A stretch of DNA of 64,000 bases from JAFASC01 sp036265935 (GTDB taxonomy: Bacteria > Pseudomonadota > Alphaproteobacteria > Rhizobiales > Beijerinckiaceae), in assembly GCA_036265935.1 (NCBI GenBank), contig DATAOB010000081.1:1-64000 (forward strand), read 5' to 3'. How positions within the stretch are numbered: position 1 is the stretch's first letter; the number at the start of each line of letters is the position of its first letter. This document shows, one piece after another, positions 53,334-61,361 of the stretch. The notes under the pieces were generated by a model. It did no database searches. It was given only the letters and a program-made list of their open reading frames with translations, and was not told where the DNA came from. The translations under genes and the position numbers were made by a program.

Positions 53334-54238
53334 AGCGCGATCTCCAGCCCGTCATGCGCGACGATCCAACCGGCTGCTTCCACCTTGGCGCGCTCGGGCG
53401 ACCCCTCGACAAGGATTGGATTGGAATTGTTGATATGCGTGTAGACGCGCCGGCCGATCCTAGAGTTGGCGAAGCGCGCGAGCGAGCCGCGCTCGCCGGT
53501 AATCGCGCAATGGCCCATGCGCCACGCGGTTTTCTGCGACAGGCCGAAGCGGATCATCTCGTCGTCGGTGAACGTCGTGGCGTCGAAGAATAGCACATCC
53601 GCCCCTTCGACGCGGCGCAGGACATCGTCGGTGACTTCCGCGCATCCCGGAATGACGATCGCGCGCCGCGTGCCGCATTCGATCGCAACGCCCACCGTTG
53701 TGTCGGTTTCTTCGCCGATGCGAACGTCGTCGCCTTCGAGATAAAGCGGCACCTTGCCCGGCACCGCGAAAGGCTGAATGGAAAAACCGAGGCCCATGTC
53801 GATCCGCGCCTCCAGCGCGACGGGCGTTCTCTGCACGAGATCGGGATTGAGCACGCCGAACGCGCCGTGCTTAGTCTGCTCGAGCACGCTCGCGCTGGCG
53901 TAGATCGTAAAAGCTTGCTGCTCGCGCAAGGTCAAAAGACCCGCGAGGTGGTCGACGTCACCGTTCGTCAGGAAAACTCCGGCGATCGGAGTTTGGCGCG
54001 TCGTGCCCCGCGGGTGGAGACAGCTGTTGGCGTAAATCTGCTGCCGCAGGTCAGGCGAGGCGTTCAAAAGCAGCCAACGATTGCCGTCGGCGCTGATAGC
54101 TAGGCTCGACTGTGTCAGGGGCCGAACGCGGGGATCACCTTGCCAGGCGAGACGGCAATTTGGACAGAGGCAATTCCATTGAGGAAAGCCGCCGCCTGCC
54201 GCCGAACCGAGAACGCGAATCCGCAGCGCGTCGGCCAT
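53330..54238 (-). CDS. pqqB: PqqB, metallo-beta-lactamase-fold hydroxylase of PQQ synthesis
   Basis: A 302-residue protein of metallo-beta-lactamase fold. It has VLGSAAGGGFPQWNC followed by CPNC, a structural zinc site, then LTNGDVDHLAGLLTLRE and VLFFDATTFTDDEM. PqqB has been shown to hydroxylate the crosslinked Glu-Tyr intermediate using iron. It begins 31 bases after the pqqA stop, behind a hairpin. Confidence 0.94.
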   Translation of the reverse strand: MADALRIRVLGSAAGGGFPQWNCLCPNCRLAWQGDPRVRPLTQSSLAISADGNRWLLLNASPDLRQQIYANSCLHPRGTTRQTPIAGVFLTNGDVDHLAGLLTLREQQAFTIYASASVLEQTKHGAFGVLNPDLVQRTPVALEARIDMGLGFSIQPFAVPGKVPLYLEGDDVRIGEETDTTVGVAIECGTRRAIVIPGCAEVTDDVLRRVEGADVLFFDATTFTDDEMIRFGLSQKTAWRMGHCAITGERGSLARFANSRIGRRVYTHINNSNPILVEGSPERAKVEAAGWIVAHDGLEIAL

Positions 54239-54243
54239 TCACA

Positions 54244-54259
54244 TCCGCTCGAAAGCGGA
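54244..54259 (-). promoter_or_regulatory. Hairpin between pqqA and pqqB
   Basis: TCCGCT-CGAA-AGCGGA is a perfect 6-bp stem with a four-base loop between the pqqA stop and pqqB start on the minus strand. A structure here would leave more pqqA than pqqBCDE mRNA, as reported for Methylobacterium, where the precursor peptide is needed in excess. That function is inferred. Confidence 0.5.
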
Positions 54260-54269
54260 CGTGCGGCCC

Positions 54270-54347
54270 TTAGATTTCCGCTGACGCGTAGCTGGTGACT
54301 TCCATACCAACGCAAACTTCGGTGAGAACCGGGGTTGTCCAGGCCAT
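54270..54347 (-). CDS. pqqA: PqqA, PQQ precursor peptide
   Basis: A 25-residue peptide beginning MAWTTPVLTEVCVGMEVTSY and ending ASAEI. Glu16 and Tyr20 in EVTSY are the residues that PqqE joins and that become the PQQ skeleton; the E-x3-Y spacing is exact. AGAGGAG lies 6 bases before the ATG. It is too short for usual gene callers but heads the pqqABCDE operon. Confidence 0.95.
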   Translation of the reverse strand: MAWTTPVLTEVCVGMEVTSYASAEI

Positions 54348-54550
54348 TGATCGACTCCTCTCAGGATCAGCCGCCGCTGCCTTATCGGTGAGCAGGACGC
54401 CTGGGGTCAATTTAGGCTCCGGCGCGTCCTTTGCCAACTGTTTTCCTGCTCTGCCTCACGAGGTTTTGCCGCTCACGGCCTGCCGCTTGACTGAGCAACC
54501 AAGCCGGTCAGCTGGCGTTGTCTCACGTTAAAACAGGACGGAGGAAACTG

Positions 54551-54814
54551 ATGCGCACCAAATCAATCTTGACCGGAGCGGCCGTCGCCTCGGCATTGCT
54601 GATCGGCACAGCTGCTTGGGCACAAACCGGCGGCTCGCCCGGAAGCACGACCGGCCCGGCGGCGGGCAGCAACGTTCAGCCGAGCACCGCGACCCAGAAG
54701 CAGAATGACAGCAGTTCCGGCCGCTCGGCGACGAGCGCCCCGACCGCCGCGGGCGGTGCGGCGGGCGTCGAAGGCAAGCCCGGCAACAAGTCCGGCCGCT
54801 CGGAAAAGAAGTAG
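54551..54814 (+). CDS. Small secreted low-complexity protein
   Basis: An 87-residue protein with signal peptide (MRTKSILTGAAVASALLIG then TAAWAQT). The mature part is disordered, made of Gly, Ser, Thr, Ala and Gln (GGSPGSTTGPAAGSNVQPST), and ends in basic GKPGNKSGRSEKK. ACGGAGGAAACTG is a strong ribosome site. Divergent from pqqA. Related proteins are frequent in Hyphomicrobiales, function unknown. Confidence 0.65.
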   Translation: MRTKSILTGAAVASALLIGTAAWAQTGGSPGSTTGPAAGSNVQPSTATQKQNDSSSGRSATSAPTAAGGAAGVEGKPGNKSGRSEKK

Positions 54815-54863
54815 CAGGCGGGGGTCTCATGCGGCCGGGCTGGCCAGGCCGTCCGGCCGGTAA

Positions 54864-55274
54864 TCAGCGGTAGCGCCGTATCTCGCTCTTGCGCTGCAGC
54901 TTGCGCTCCTTACGCGCGGCATAACGGGCGTCGCGCTCGGCCTTCTTCTCCGCCTCGAGCGCCTCTTTGCGGGCGATCTCCTCAAGCCTCAGCTGTTCTT
55001 GCAGCTCGGCCTCAAGCCGCAGCTGCTCTTGTCGCGCCGCCTCTTCGGCGGCCTTGCGCGCTGCCTCCTCGGCTTCCCTGACCTTGCGCTGACGCTCGCG
55101 TTCCGCCTCGCGGGCCTTGCGCGCCTCTATCACAGCCCGGCGCTGCGCCTGCTTTTCGAGGATCGCAGGGTCGTTCGGATCCGGCCGGGAGCGGAACTTT
55201 TCGAGCTGGGCTTTTCTGGCATTTGCCGCCTCGCTCTGGCGGTCTTGAAAGTTGTGTCCGTTGAAAGGCGGCAT
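54864..55274 (-). CDS. Charged coiled-coil protein, DUF6481-like
   Basis: A 136-residue protein starting MPPFNGHNFQDRQSEAANAR, then a long Glu/Arg/Ala-rich helix (about 45-136) with heptad-like spacing and frequent ERQRK and EEAARKAAEE runs. This matches a family of short alphaproteobacterial proteins of unknown function. The start at 55274 is preferred since the frame above it (open to 55514) encodes no family-like residues. Probably a cytoplasmic coiled coil. Confidence 0.7.
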   Translation of the reverse strand: MPPFNGHNFQDRQSEAANARKAQLEKFRSRPDPNDPAILEKQAQRRAVIEARKAREAERERQRKVREAEEAARKAAEEAARQEQLRLEAELQEQLRLEEIARKEALEAEKKAERDARYAARKERKLQRKSEIRRYR

Positions 55275-55410
55275 CTCTTCCGGTGATCTGGATGGGTGGG
55301 CGGGGCGGTCGTGCCACACGATACGTCGTAGGACAATAACCTGTGTTGCACTGCAGCAATGCAGATGGGTTATGCCGCGGCGCTCGTCAAGAGCACTGTC
55401 GAGCTTGCGG

Positions 55411-56994
55411 TCAAATTCCCGCGGCGCCGCCATCGGAACGCGGATCATGCGCCGCTTCGATGTGGCCGTCGGCATAGCGCACCAGCGCGCCCGCATGGCC
55501 GAGATTCTCATCATAGGAGCCGAGCATCTCCACCTCGTGCCCGACGGAGCGCAGGCGCTCGATGATTTCGGGATCGAAGCGGTCCTCCACTTTCAACGCC
55601 CGGCTCGGCGATGCCCATGTGCGGCCGAAGAGAAACCGCGGCGCGTGGATCGCGTCGGCGATTCCCTCACCCAGCAGATAGCGCGTGAAAACCTGCGCCT
55701 GGAATTGCGGTTGTCCATCGCCGCCCATCGCACCATAGCACATGACGCGTCCATCGCTGAACGAAGCGAGCGCCGGATTGAGCGTGTGAAACGGCCGCCG
55801 TCCCGGCGTGAGCGGATTCATCGCATTTGCGTCGAGCGAAAACGACACGCCACGATTCTGCATGAGCACGCCGGTGCGCGGCAGAACGCAACCCGATCCG
55901 TATTCCCAATACAGCGATTGAATGTAGGAGACCGCGAGCCCGCTCGCGTCGATAGCGCCCATCCAGATCGTGTCGCCGGTCGCCGGCGCGACTGGATACG
56001 ACGCGGCCTTTTGCATCGAAATCGCATCGGCTTCGCGCTGCAGGATTTTTGCGGCGAGGAAACTCACCGGATCGTGTTCGAGATATTCGAAATCGGTGCA
56101 GACCTGATCGCGAATCGTCAGCGCGCGCTTCGATGCTTCGATAAGTCCATGGATGTGCTCGAAGGACTCTTTGCGCGTCACCTTCAGCCGGTCGAAGATG
56201 CCGAGAATTAGCAGCGATGCCAAGCCCTGAGTCGGCGGCGGCGAATTATAGTGATCTCGTCCCTGCAGATGTAGTTCGAGGGGGTCGCGCGCAATTGCCC
56301 GATAAGCGGAAAAATCTTCGCGCGTGAGCGGCGCGCCGATCCGTTCGAGATCTGCGGCAAGTTCCCGCGCCACATCGCCCCGATAAAAATCATCGAGCCC
56401 CTCATGCGCGAGCTGATCGAGCGTGTCGGCAAACTTCCCGGCGCGGCGCAGCGTGCCTGCTTCCGGGAATTTGCCGTCGACAAGAAAGCGCTCGGCGAAA
56501 CCCGGCGCTTGTTTCAGCATATCGAATTCGAACGGCTTACCATTCGCTTCCGAGCGCGATTGCGGATAGCCGTCCCGACCAAAGCGGATGGCGTCGCGCA
56601 ACAAATCCGGCAGAGGCAAGCGGCCGCCAAGCGCTCTTGCCAGTTCGAGCGCCAGCGCCCAGCCGCCGACCGCGCCGGGCACGATCAGGGCCGCGAGCGG
56701 ACCGCGCGGCGGGATCGCGTCATATCCGAGCCCGCGATAATAGGCGATGGTCGCCCCGCGACCGGCAAAGCCGCAGGCCTCGATGTAGCGGACGCGGCCC
56801 TTCGGCTCGCGGGCGAGCCAAAACGCGTCGCCGCCGATCGAATTCATGTGCGGGTAGACCATCGCGATCGTCGCCGCCATGCCGATCATCGCTTCGACGG
56901 CATTGCCGCCCTCGGCCATGATGGTGCGGCCGGTCTCGGCCGCGAGAATATGGGGCGCGGCAGCCGCCACGCGCGAGAAAGTCGGTGTCTCCAT
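55411..56994 (-). CDS. Gamma-glutamyltransferase-family Ntn-hydrolase, HpxW-like (oxamate amidohydrolase)
   Basis: A 527-residue proenzyme of the gamma-glutamyltransferase family without signal peptide. The likely autocleavage/nucleophile Thr is in ATGDTIWMGAIDASGLAVS near residue 340. Downstream VMCYGAMGGDGQPQFQAQVF carries the typical glycine loop. HpxW from Klebsiella has the same length and hydrolyses oxamate to oxalate and ammonia; others of this branch act on different amides. No AtzG/E/H gene adjoins it, but such genes lie at 13-15 kb. It is the most plausible assignment, not a certain one. Confidence 0.7.
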   Translation of the reverse strand: METPTFSRVAAAAPHILAAETGRTIMAEGGNAVEAMIGMAATIAMVYPHMNSIGGDAFWLAREPKGRVRYIEACGFAGRGATIAYYRGLGYDAIPPRGPLAALIVPGAVGGWALALELARALGGRLPLPDLLRDAIRFGRDGYPQSRSEANGKPFEFDMLKQAPGFAERFLVDGKFPEAGTLRRAGKFADTLDQLAHEGLDDFYRGDVARELAADLERIGAPLTREDFSAYRAIARDPLELHLQGRDHYNSPPPTQGLASLLILGIFDRLKVTRKESFEHIHGLIEASKRALTIRDQVCTDFEYLEHDPVSFLAAKILQREADAISMQKAASYPVAPATGDTIWMGAIDASGLAVSYIQSLYWEYGSGCVLPRTGVLMQNRGVSFSLDANAMNPLTPGRRPFHTLNPALASFSDGRVMCYGAMGGDGQPQFQAQVFTRYLLGEGIADAIHAPRFLFGRTWASPSRALKVEDRFDPEIIERLRSVGHEVEMLGSYDENLGHAGALVRYADGHIEAAHDPRSDGGAAGI

Positions 56995-57180
56995 CAAGCA
57001 AGAGCCTGCGTTGCTACGGCAAGGGTTGTCTGGACTTCAAGCCAGCTAAGGTGCACTACCGCAAGCAAGCTGGTTTAGCCACAGATTAGCCGGGATGCTC
57101 GGCTTAGAGCGGGCTTGAGCTTCTCTTGACCTGAGAAGCCCGGTATTGCTGGATCAATTTGCAAAGTGTTGGTGGGGCAC

Positions 57181-57600
57181 ATGGCTGATATCGTTCTGAT
57201 TAATCCGAAATTTCAAGCGAGCTATTGGGGCCGGGATGCAGCGCGAAGAATGACGCGATGGTTATCTCAGCGTTCTGCGTGGGCTTTATAGCGCGGATAA
57301 ATTCTTCAAGCGCATGGATTCGCTCTATCTCGACCGCGGTCTCGGCGAGAGCAAGCTGCGTCAGATGGAGATGAAGCAGAAGCCGATCCGCCATGCATTA
57401 AACGGTGTACTCGCCGTTTTGATAACGGCCGCCGTATTCCTGCGTCTGCAAACGTCGGTAAAAGAGCGCGAGCTGCGGCAGGCCTATCGGCGCTTCGCGT
57501 ACAACGCCCTGCGCAAGCGGCCGAACCCGTTCGTGCTGCAGACCTACGCGATAAGATCAGTCATGCATTACCATTACCACCGGCTGCTCGCCGGTATGCT
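57181..57600 (+). pseudogene. Internally deleted B12-binding radical SAM gene
   Basis: Only the two ends of a gene of roughly 500 codons remain. From 57181 the frame gives MADIVLINPKFQASYWGRD, the standard beginning of B12-binding radical SAM proteins, and stops at 57291. In another frame from about 57260, VLRGLYSADKFFKRMDSLYL and later RELRQAYRRFAYNALRKRP, then VMHYHYHRL, match the C-terminal region of the same family. The B12 domain, the CxxxCxxC cluster and most of the protein are missing. The remnant converges with, and overlaps, the pseudouridine synthase gene. The right boundary is approximate. Confidence 0.65.
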
Positions 57601-58333
57601 GCTCGATCGCAAGGGGCATCTCATCAACATATTCGGACGCGCCGCTCCAGCCGCAGGCTTGCAGAGCTTCGTGCATGTGCTGCGGCACCGGCGCTTCGAT
57701 CGCGGTCGGCGGCTTATGTTTGTCGATCGGCACGACGACGCGGCGCGCGTGCAGATGCAGCGGCGGCGCACCGTCCGCTTTGCCGCTGCCGTAGACGCGA
57801 TCGCCGAGAACAGGCCAGCCCATGGCGGCGCAATGGACGCGCAGCTGATGCGTGCGTCCGGTCAATGGCGCGAGCTCAAGAAAAGCCAGAGGCATGCCTT
57901 GCGCGGATGCGCCGCGCCCGAGTACACGCCAGCGCGTGCGCGCCGGAGTCCCAAGCGGATCGATACGCATCCACCAGCCGCGATCGGCATCGAGGCGGCC
58001 GAGCGGCTGGTCGATTTCGCCCTCGTCGGGGGTAGGATCGCCTTCCACGACGGCCCAATAAGTTTTCTCGACGCGTCCCTGCTTGAAGAGCTGCATCAGC
58101 CGCTGCAGTCCCTTGCGATGGCGGCCGAGAACAAGGCATCCCGATGTGTCGCGGTCGAGCCGGTGCGCCAAAGCGGGGCTCCGCGGCAGGCCGAAGCGCA
58201 GCGCGTCGAAATAGGCTTCCAGATTTTCGCCGCCTTTCGGGCCTCTGTGGACGGGAATGCCGGCCGGCTTGTCGACGACGAGCATCAGTCCGTCGCGGTA
58301 GAGCAGCCGGGCGACAAGCTCTTCTCGGGTCAT
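57557..58333 (-). CDS. RluA-family RNA pseudouridine synthase
   Basis: A 258-residue enzyme converting uridine to pseudouridine in rRNA or tRNA. Catalytic Asp60 is in HRLDRDTSG; GIPVHRGP, KTYWAVVEG, PLTGRTHQLRVHCA and GWPVLGDRVYG are the other family motifs. No S4 domain precedes it, so it belongs to the short RluA/TruC-like branch. Which RNA site it modifies is unclear. Confidence 0.9.
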   Translation of the reverse strand: MTREELVARLLYRDGLMLVVDKPAGIPVHRGPKGGENLEAYFDALRFGLPRSPALAHRLDRDTSGCLVLGRHRKGLQRLMQLFKQGRVEKTYWAVVEGDPTPDEGEIDQPLGRLDADRGWWMRIDPLGTPARTRWRVLGRGASAQGMPLAFLELAPLTGRTHQLRVHCAAMGWPVLGDRVYGSGKADGAPPLHLHARRVVVPIDKHKPPTAIEAPVPQHMHEALQACGWSGASEYVDEMPLAIEQHTGEQPVVMVMHD

Positions 58334-58409
58334 GCGAAGAGGCTATCCAGGAGAGAGGCTGGCGGCGTCAAGCGCTAGGCCCCATTTGAAGCCGCATGCG
58401 TGAGAGCCG

Positions 58410-59477
58410 ATGAGCAGCGAGAACGAGGTCAAAGATACGCGGCCGGGATTTTTGGGCCGGTTATTCGGTCGCGCCGCGGCGGACATGACGCCCGAGGCGC
58501 CGCCTCCTGCCGAAGCGCCCGCGCCGATCGCCTTCGAGCCACCGCCGCCGGCAGAATCAAAACCCTCCTGGTGGAAACGGCTGTCATCCGGGCTCTCGCG
58601 CTCGTCGTCGGCGATCGGCCAGGGGATCACCGACATCTTCACCAAACGCAAGCTCGACACCACGACGCTTGAGGATCTCGAAGACGTGCTGGTGCGTGCC
58701 GACCTCGGTGTCAGCGCCTCGCAACGCGTCGCCGAGGCAGTCGGGCGCGGCCGCTTCGATCGCGAGATCGATCCCGCGGAGGTGCGCGCGGTGCTCGCCG
58801 AGGAGGTCGAACGCAGCCTCGCGCCGGTGGCGCACCCGCTGACAATCGACTGGTCGAAAAAGCCGTTCATCGTGCTCGTTGTCGGCGTCAACGGCTCGGG
58901 GAAGACGACGACGATCGGCAAGATCGCGTCAAAATACCGAACCGAAGGCCGCTCGGTCATGCTCGCCGCCGGCGACACGTTCCGCGCTGCGGCGATCGAG
59001 CAGCTGCGCATCTGGGGCGCGCGCATCGGCGCGAACGTGATTGCGCGCGAGCAGGGTTCCGACGCGGCGAGCCTCGCCTTCGAAGCGGTGCAGGCGGCCA
59101 AAGCCGAGGGCGCCGATCTTCTTCTCATCGACACGGCCGGACGCCTGCAGAACCGCGCCGAGCTCATGTCGGAGCTCGAAAAGATCGTTCGCGTCATCAA
59201 GAAGATCGACAGTGCGGCGCCGCACGCCGTGCTGCTCGTGCTTGATGCTACCGTCGGTCAAAATGCGCTGAGCCAGGTCGAGATTTTCGCCCGCATCGCA
59301 GGTGTGACGGGCCTTGTCATGACCAAGCTCGACGGGACAGCCCGCGGCGGCATCCTTGTGGCCATCGCGGAAAAGTACAGAATGCCGGTGCATTTCATCG
59401 GCGTCGGCGAGGGCGCCGACGATCTCGAACCGTTCGAGGCGCGCGATTTTGCCCGCGCCATCGCTGGACTAGAATAA
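58410..59477 (+). CDS. ftsY: FtsY, signal recognition particle receptor GTPase
   Basis: A 355-residue SRP receptor. It has an acidic/proline-rich membrane-associated A region (about 1-60), an N domain around 70-140 and a GTPase G domain with GVNGSGKTTTIGKIA, DTFRAAAIEQLR, DTAGRLQNRAELM, TKLDGTARGG and GVGEGADDLEPF. It docks ribosomes making membrane proteins at the Sec translocon. It is 16 bases before yciB, a usual alphaproteobacterial pair. Confidence 0.96.
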   Translation: MSSENEVKDTRPGFLGRLFGRAAADMTPEAPPPAEAPAPIAFEPPPPAESKPSWWKRLSSGLSRSSSAIGQGITDIFTKRKLDTTTLEDLEDVLVRADLGVSASQRVAEAVGRGRFDREIDPAEVRAVLAEEVERSLAPVAHPLTIDWSKKPFIVLVVGVNGSGKTTTIGKIASKYRTEGRSVMLAAGDTFRAAAIEQLRIWGARIGANVIAREQGSDAASLAFEAVQAAKAEGADLLLIDTAGRLQNRAELMSELEKIVRVIKKIDSAAPHAVLLVLDATVGQNALSQVEIFARIAGVTGLVMTKLDGTARGGILVAIAEKYRMPVHFIGVGEGADDLEPFEARDFARAIAGLE

Positions 59478-59493
59478 GTTTGGAGGAACCCAA

Positions 59494-60120
59494 GTGACAG
59501 CCGAAACCTCCGGCGAAAACGCCGGAACTTACGCGCGCATGCAGAAGCCGGTGCCGAATCCCGCGGTGAAACTCGCGCTCGAGCTTGGGCCCCTCGCGCT
59601 GTTCTTCGTCACCAATCTGAAATTCGGCATCTTCCCGGCAACCGGCGTGCTTATGGTGAGCGTGCTCGTCGCGCTGGCGATTTCCTATTACCTCACGCAG
59701 CGCCTACCGATCATGCCCGTGGTCACCGCGATCGCGGTGACGGTCTTCGGCGCGCTGACCTTTCTTCTGCACGATGAGGTCTTCATCAAGCTGAAACCGA
59801 CGATCGTCAATTCGCTGTTCGGCGCGACGCTGCTCGGTGCGCTCGCCTTCGGCAAGCCGCTCCTGCCGATCGTTCTCGACAGCGTGATGCATTTATCGGA
59901 AGAGGGCTGGCGCAAGCTGACGCTGCGATGGGGTATTTTCTTTTTTGTGCTTGCGGGCTTGAACGAAATCGTCTGGCGCACGCAGACCACGGATTTCTGG
60001 GCGGGCTTCAAGGCCTTCGGCATCATGCCCCTGACCATTCTCTTCGCGCTCACCCAGGTTCCCCTCATCATGCGATATGAGGTGAAACCGTCCGAGGAAA
60101 AAACCGAGGCGCATTTCTAA
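59494..60120 (+). CDS. yciB: YciB/IspZ inner-membrane septation protein
   Basis: A 208-residue membrane protein with about five helices. It carries PVPNPAVKLALELGPLALFF, the conserved opening, followed by FPATGVLM, then KPTIVNSLFGATLLGALAFG and LNEIVWRTQTTDFWAGFKAF. YciB homologues affect envelope integrity, division or intracellular spread. GGAGGAACCCAA gives a strong ribosome site. Translation starts at GTG. Operon with ftsY. Confidence 0.92.
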   Translation: MTAETSGENAGTYARMQKPVPNPAVKLALELGPLALFFVTNLKFGIFPATGVLMVSVLVALAISYYLTQRLPIMPVVTAIAVTVFGALTFLLHDEVFIKLKPTIVNSLFGATLLGALAFGKPLLPIVLDSVMHLSEEGWRKLTLRWGIFFFVLAGLNEIVWRTQTTDFWAGFKAFGIMPLTILFALTQVPLIMRYEVKPSEEKTEAHF

Positions 60121-60269
60121 TCCTCCCAGTTTTGTTGTGAGGCGAGGCGCGAGGGCTCTGCCGAAACCGCGCGCGGGACGAGCAGAGTGGCGAGGTTTGC
60201 CGTGAGCAGAATGATGAGGCTGGCTAGAAGCTTCCTCCGTAGCGATCGTTGCGACCTCTGCAGGCTCAT
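60117..60269 (-). CDS. Possible small membrane or secreted peptide
   Basis: A 50-codon frame starting MSLQRSQRSLRRKLLASLII, with hydrophobic core LLTANLATLLVPRAVSAEP and a short polar end LASQQNWED. It resembles a membrane anchor or a signal peptide with an AVSA site, which would leave only about 13 mature residues. It converges on yciB with a three-base overlap of stop codons. There is no clear ribosome site, so support is weak. The remaining bases to 60428 hold nothing I recognise. Confidence 0.3.
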   Translation of the reverse strand: MSLQRSQRSLRRKLLASLIILLTANLATLLVPRAVSAEPSRLASQQNWED

Positions 60270-60428
60270 TTACGAATCGGCAAGAATGATGGCGATGCGG
60301 CAGAATTTGCCGAATTTATTAAAACTTTCTTAAAGAAGTACGCCCGCGGGTCGGGGCTACCGCTCAGGGGTCGAGGGATGGCGCGAGCCGCCCCGACCTA
60401 CTAGGGTTGGCCAAACCGGGAGTTCTTG

Positions 60429-61307
60429 ATGATCCTTCGGCCGCGCCGAAGCGCACTTTATATGCCGGGTTCCAATGTCCGGGCGCTGGAAAAGGCCAAG
60501 AGCCTGCCGGCCGACGTGCTGATTTTCGATCTTGAAGACGCGGTTTCGCCCGACGCCAAGGCGATCGCGCGCGACCACGTCGTCGCCGCAGTGCGGCAGG
60601 GCGGCTACGGCAACCGCGAGATCGCGGTCAGGATCAATGGCCCCGATACACCCTGGGGCAAGGACGACCTTGCGGCGGTCGCCGAGGCCGGACCCGACGC
60701 GATCCTGGTGCCGAAAATCTCCACTCCGGGCGACATCATGATGGCGGCCAAGAACCTGCGCGAGGCGGCCGCCCCCGAACGTACCCGGCTCTGGGCGATG
60801 ATGGAGACGCCGCTTGCCATCTTGAACGCCGATTCGATCGCCCGCACCGGCGCCGACCCGGCCTCGCGGCTGGCTCTGTTGGTCATGGGCACCAACGACA
60901 TCGCCAAGGATACGCGCGCGCGGCTGACCCCCGGCCGGCCGGCGATGCTGGCTTATCTCTCGATCTGCGTCGCCGCGGCGCGTGCCCACGGCCTCGAAAT
61001 TTTGGACGGAGTCTACAACGATTTCAGCAACGAGGCGGGCTTCAAAGCCGAATGCGAGCAGGGTCGCGACCTCGGAATGGACGGCAAAACGCTGATCCAT
61101 CCCAACCAGGTCACCGCCGCCAATGCCGTTTTCGCGCCGGCCGACGAAGAGATCGCCTGGGCGCAGAAGGTCATCACCGTCTTCGAGACGCCGGAGAACC
61201 GTAGCAAGGGTGCGGTCCAGGTCGAGGGCCGCATGGTCGAGCGCATGCATGCGGAAATGGCGCAGCGGACCGTGGCGCTCGCCCGCGCCATCGCAGCGCG
61301 CGCTTGA
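60429..61307 (+). CDS. HpcH/HpaI aldolase/CitE-like CoA-ester lyase
   Basis: A 292-residue TIM-barrel lyase of the citrate lyase beta/malyl-CoA lyase group. It has RSALYMPGSNVRALEKA, DVLIFDLEDAV with metal-binding acids, ILVPKIS, MMETPLAILN and GMDGKTLIHPNQV. Members cleave citryl-, malyl- or methylmalyl-CoA, or hydrolyse malyl-CoA. The nearest characterised type cannot be named from sequence alone. The frame also opens with TTG at 60426; ATG at 60429 is preferred. Confidence 0.85.
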   Translation: MILRPRRSALYMPGSNVRALEKAKSLPADVLIFDLEDAVSPDAKAIARDHVVAAVRQGGYGNREIAVRINGPDTPWGKDDLAAVAEAGPDAILVPKISTPGDIMMAAKNLREAAAPERTRLWAMMETPLAILNADSIARTGADPASRLALLVMGTNDIAKDTRARLTPGRPAMLAYLSICVAAARAHGLEILDGVYNDFSNEAGFKAECEQGRDLGMDGKTLIHPNQVTAANAVFAPADEEIAWAQKVITVFETPENRSKGAVQVEGRMVERMHAEMAQRTVALARAIAARA

Positions 61308-61361
61308 GCTTGGCCGCGAGCGCCCCAGATGGCCCGAGGGAGAAGGGGAGGCAGTGAGGGA

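Noticed and set aside
54348..54550. Sigma-70-type promoter TTGACT near 54490 for the secreted protein gene
   Set aside because: No acceptable -10 element lies at the right spacing, so the promoter cannot be placed with confidence.
57314..58378. Plus-strand frame of 354 codons through the pseudouridine synthase region
   Set aside because: Only its first 100 codons match a protein family (radical SAM C-terminus). The rest is antisense to the RluA-type gene, which has all catalytic motifs.
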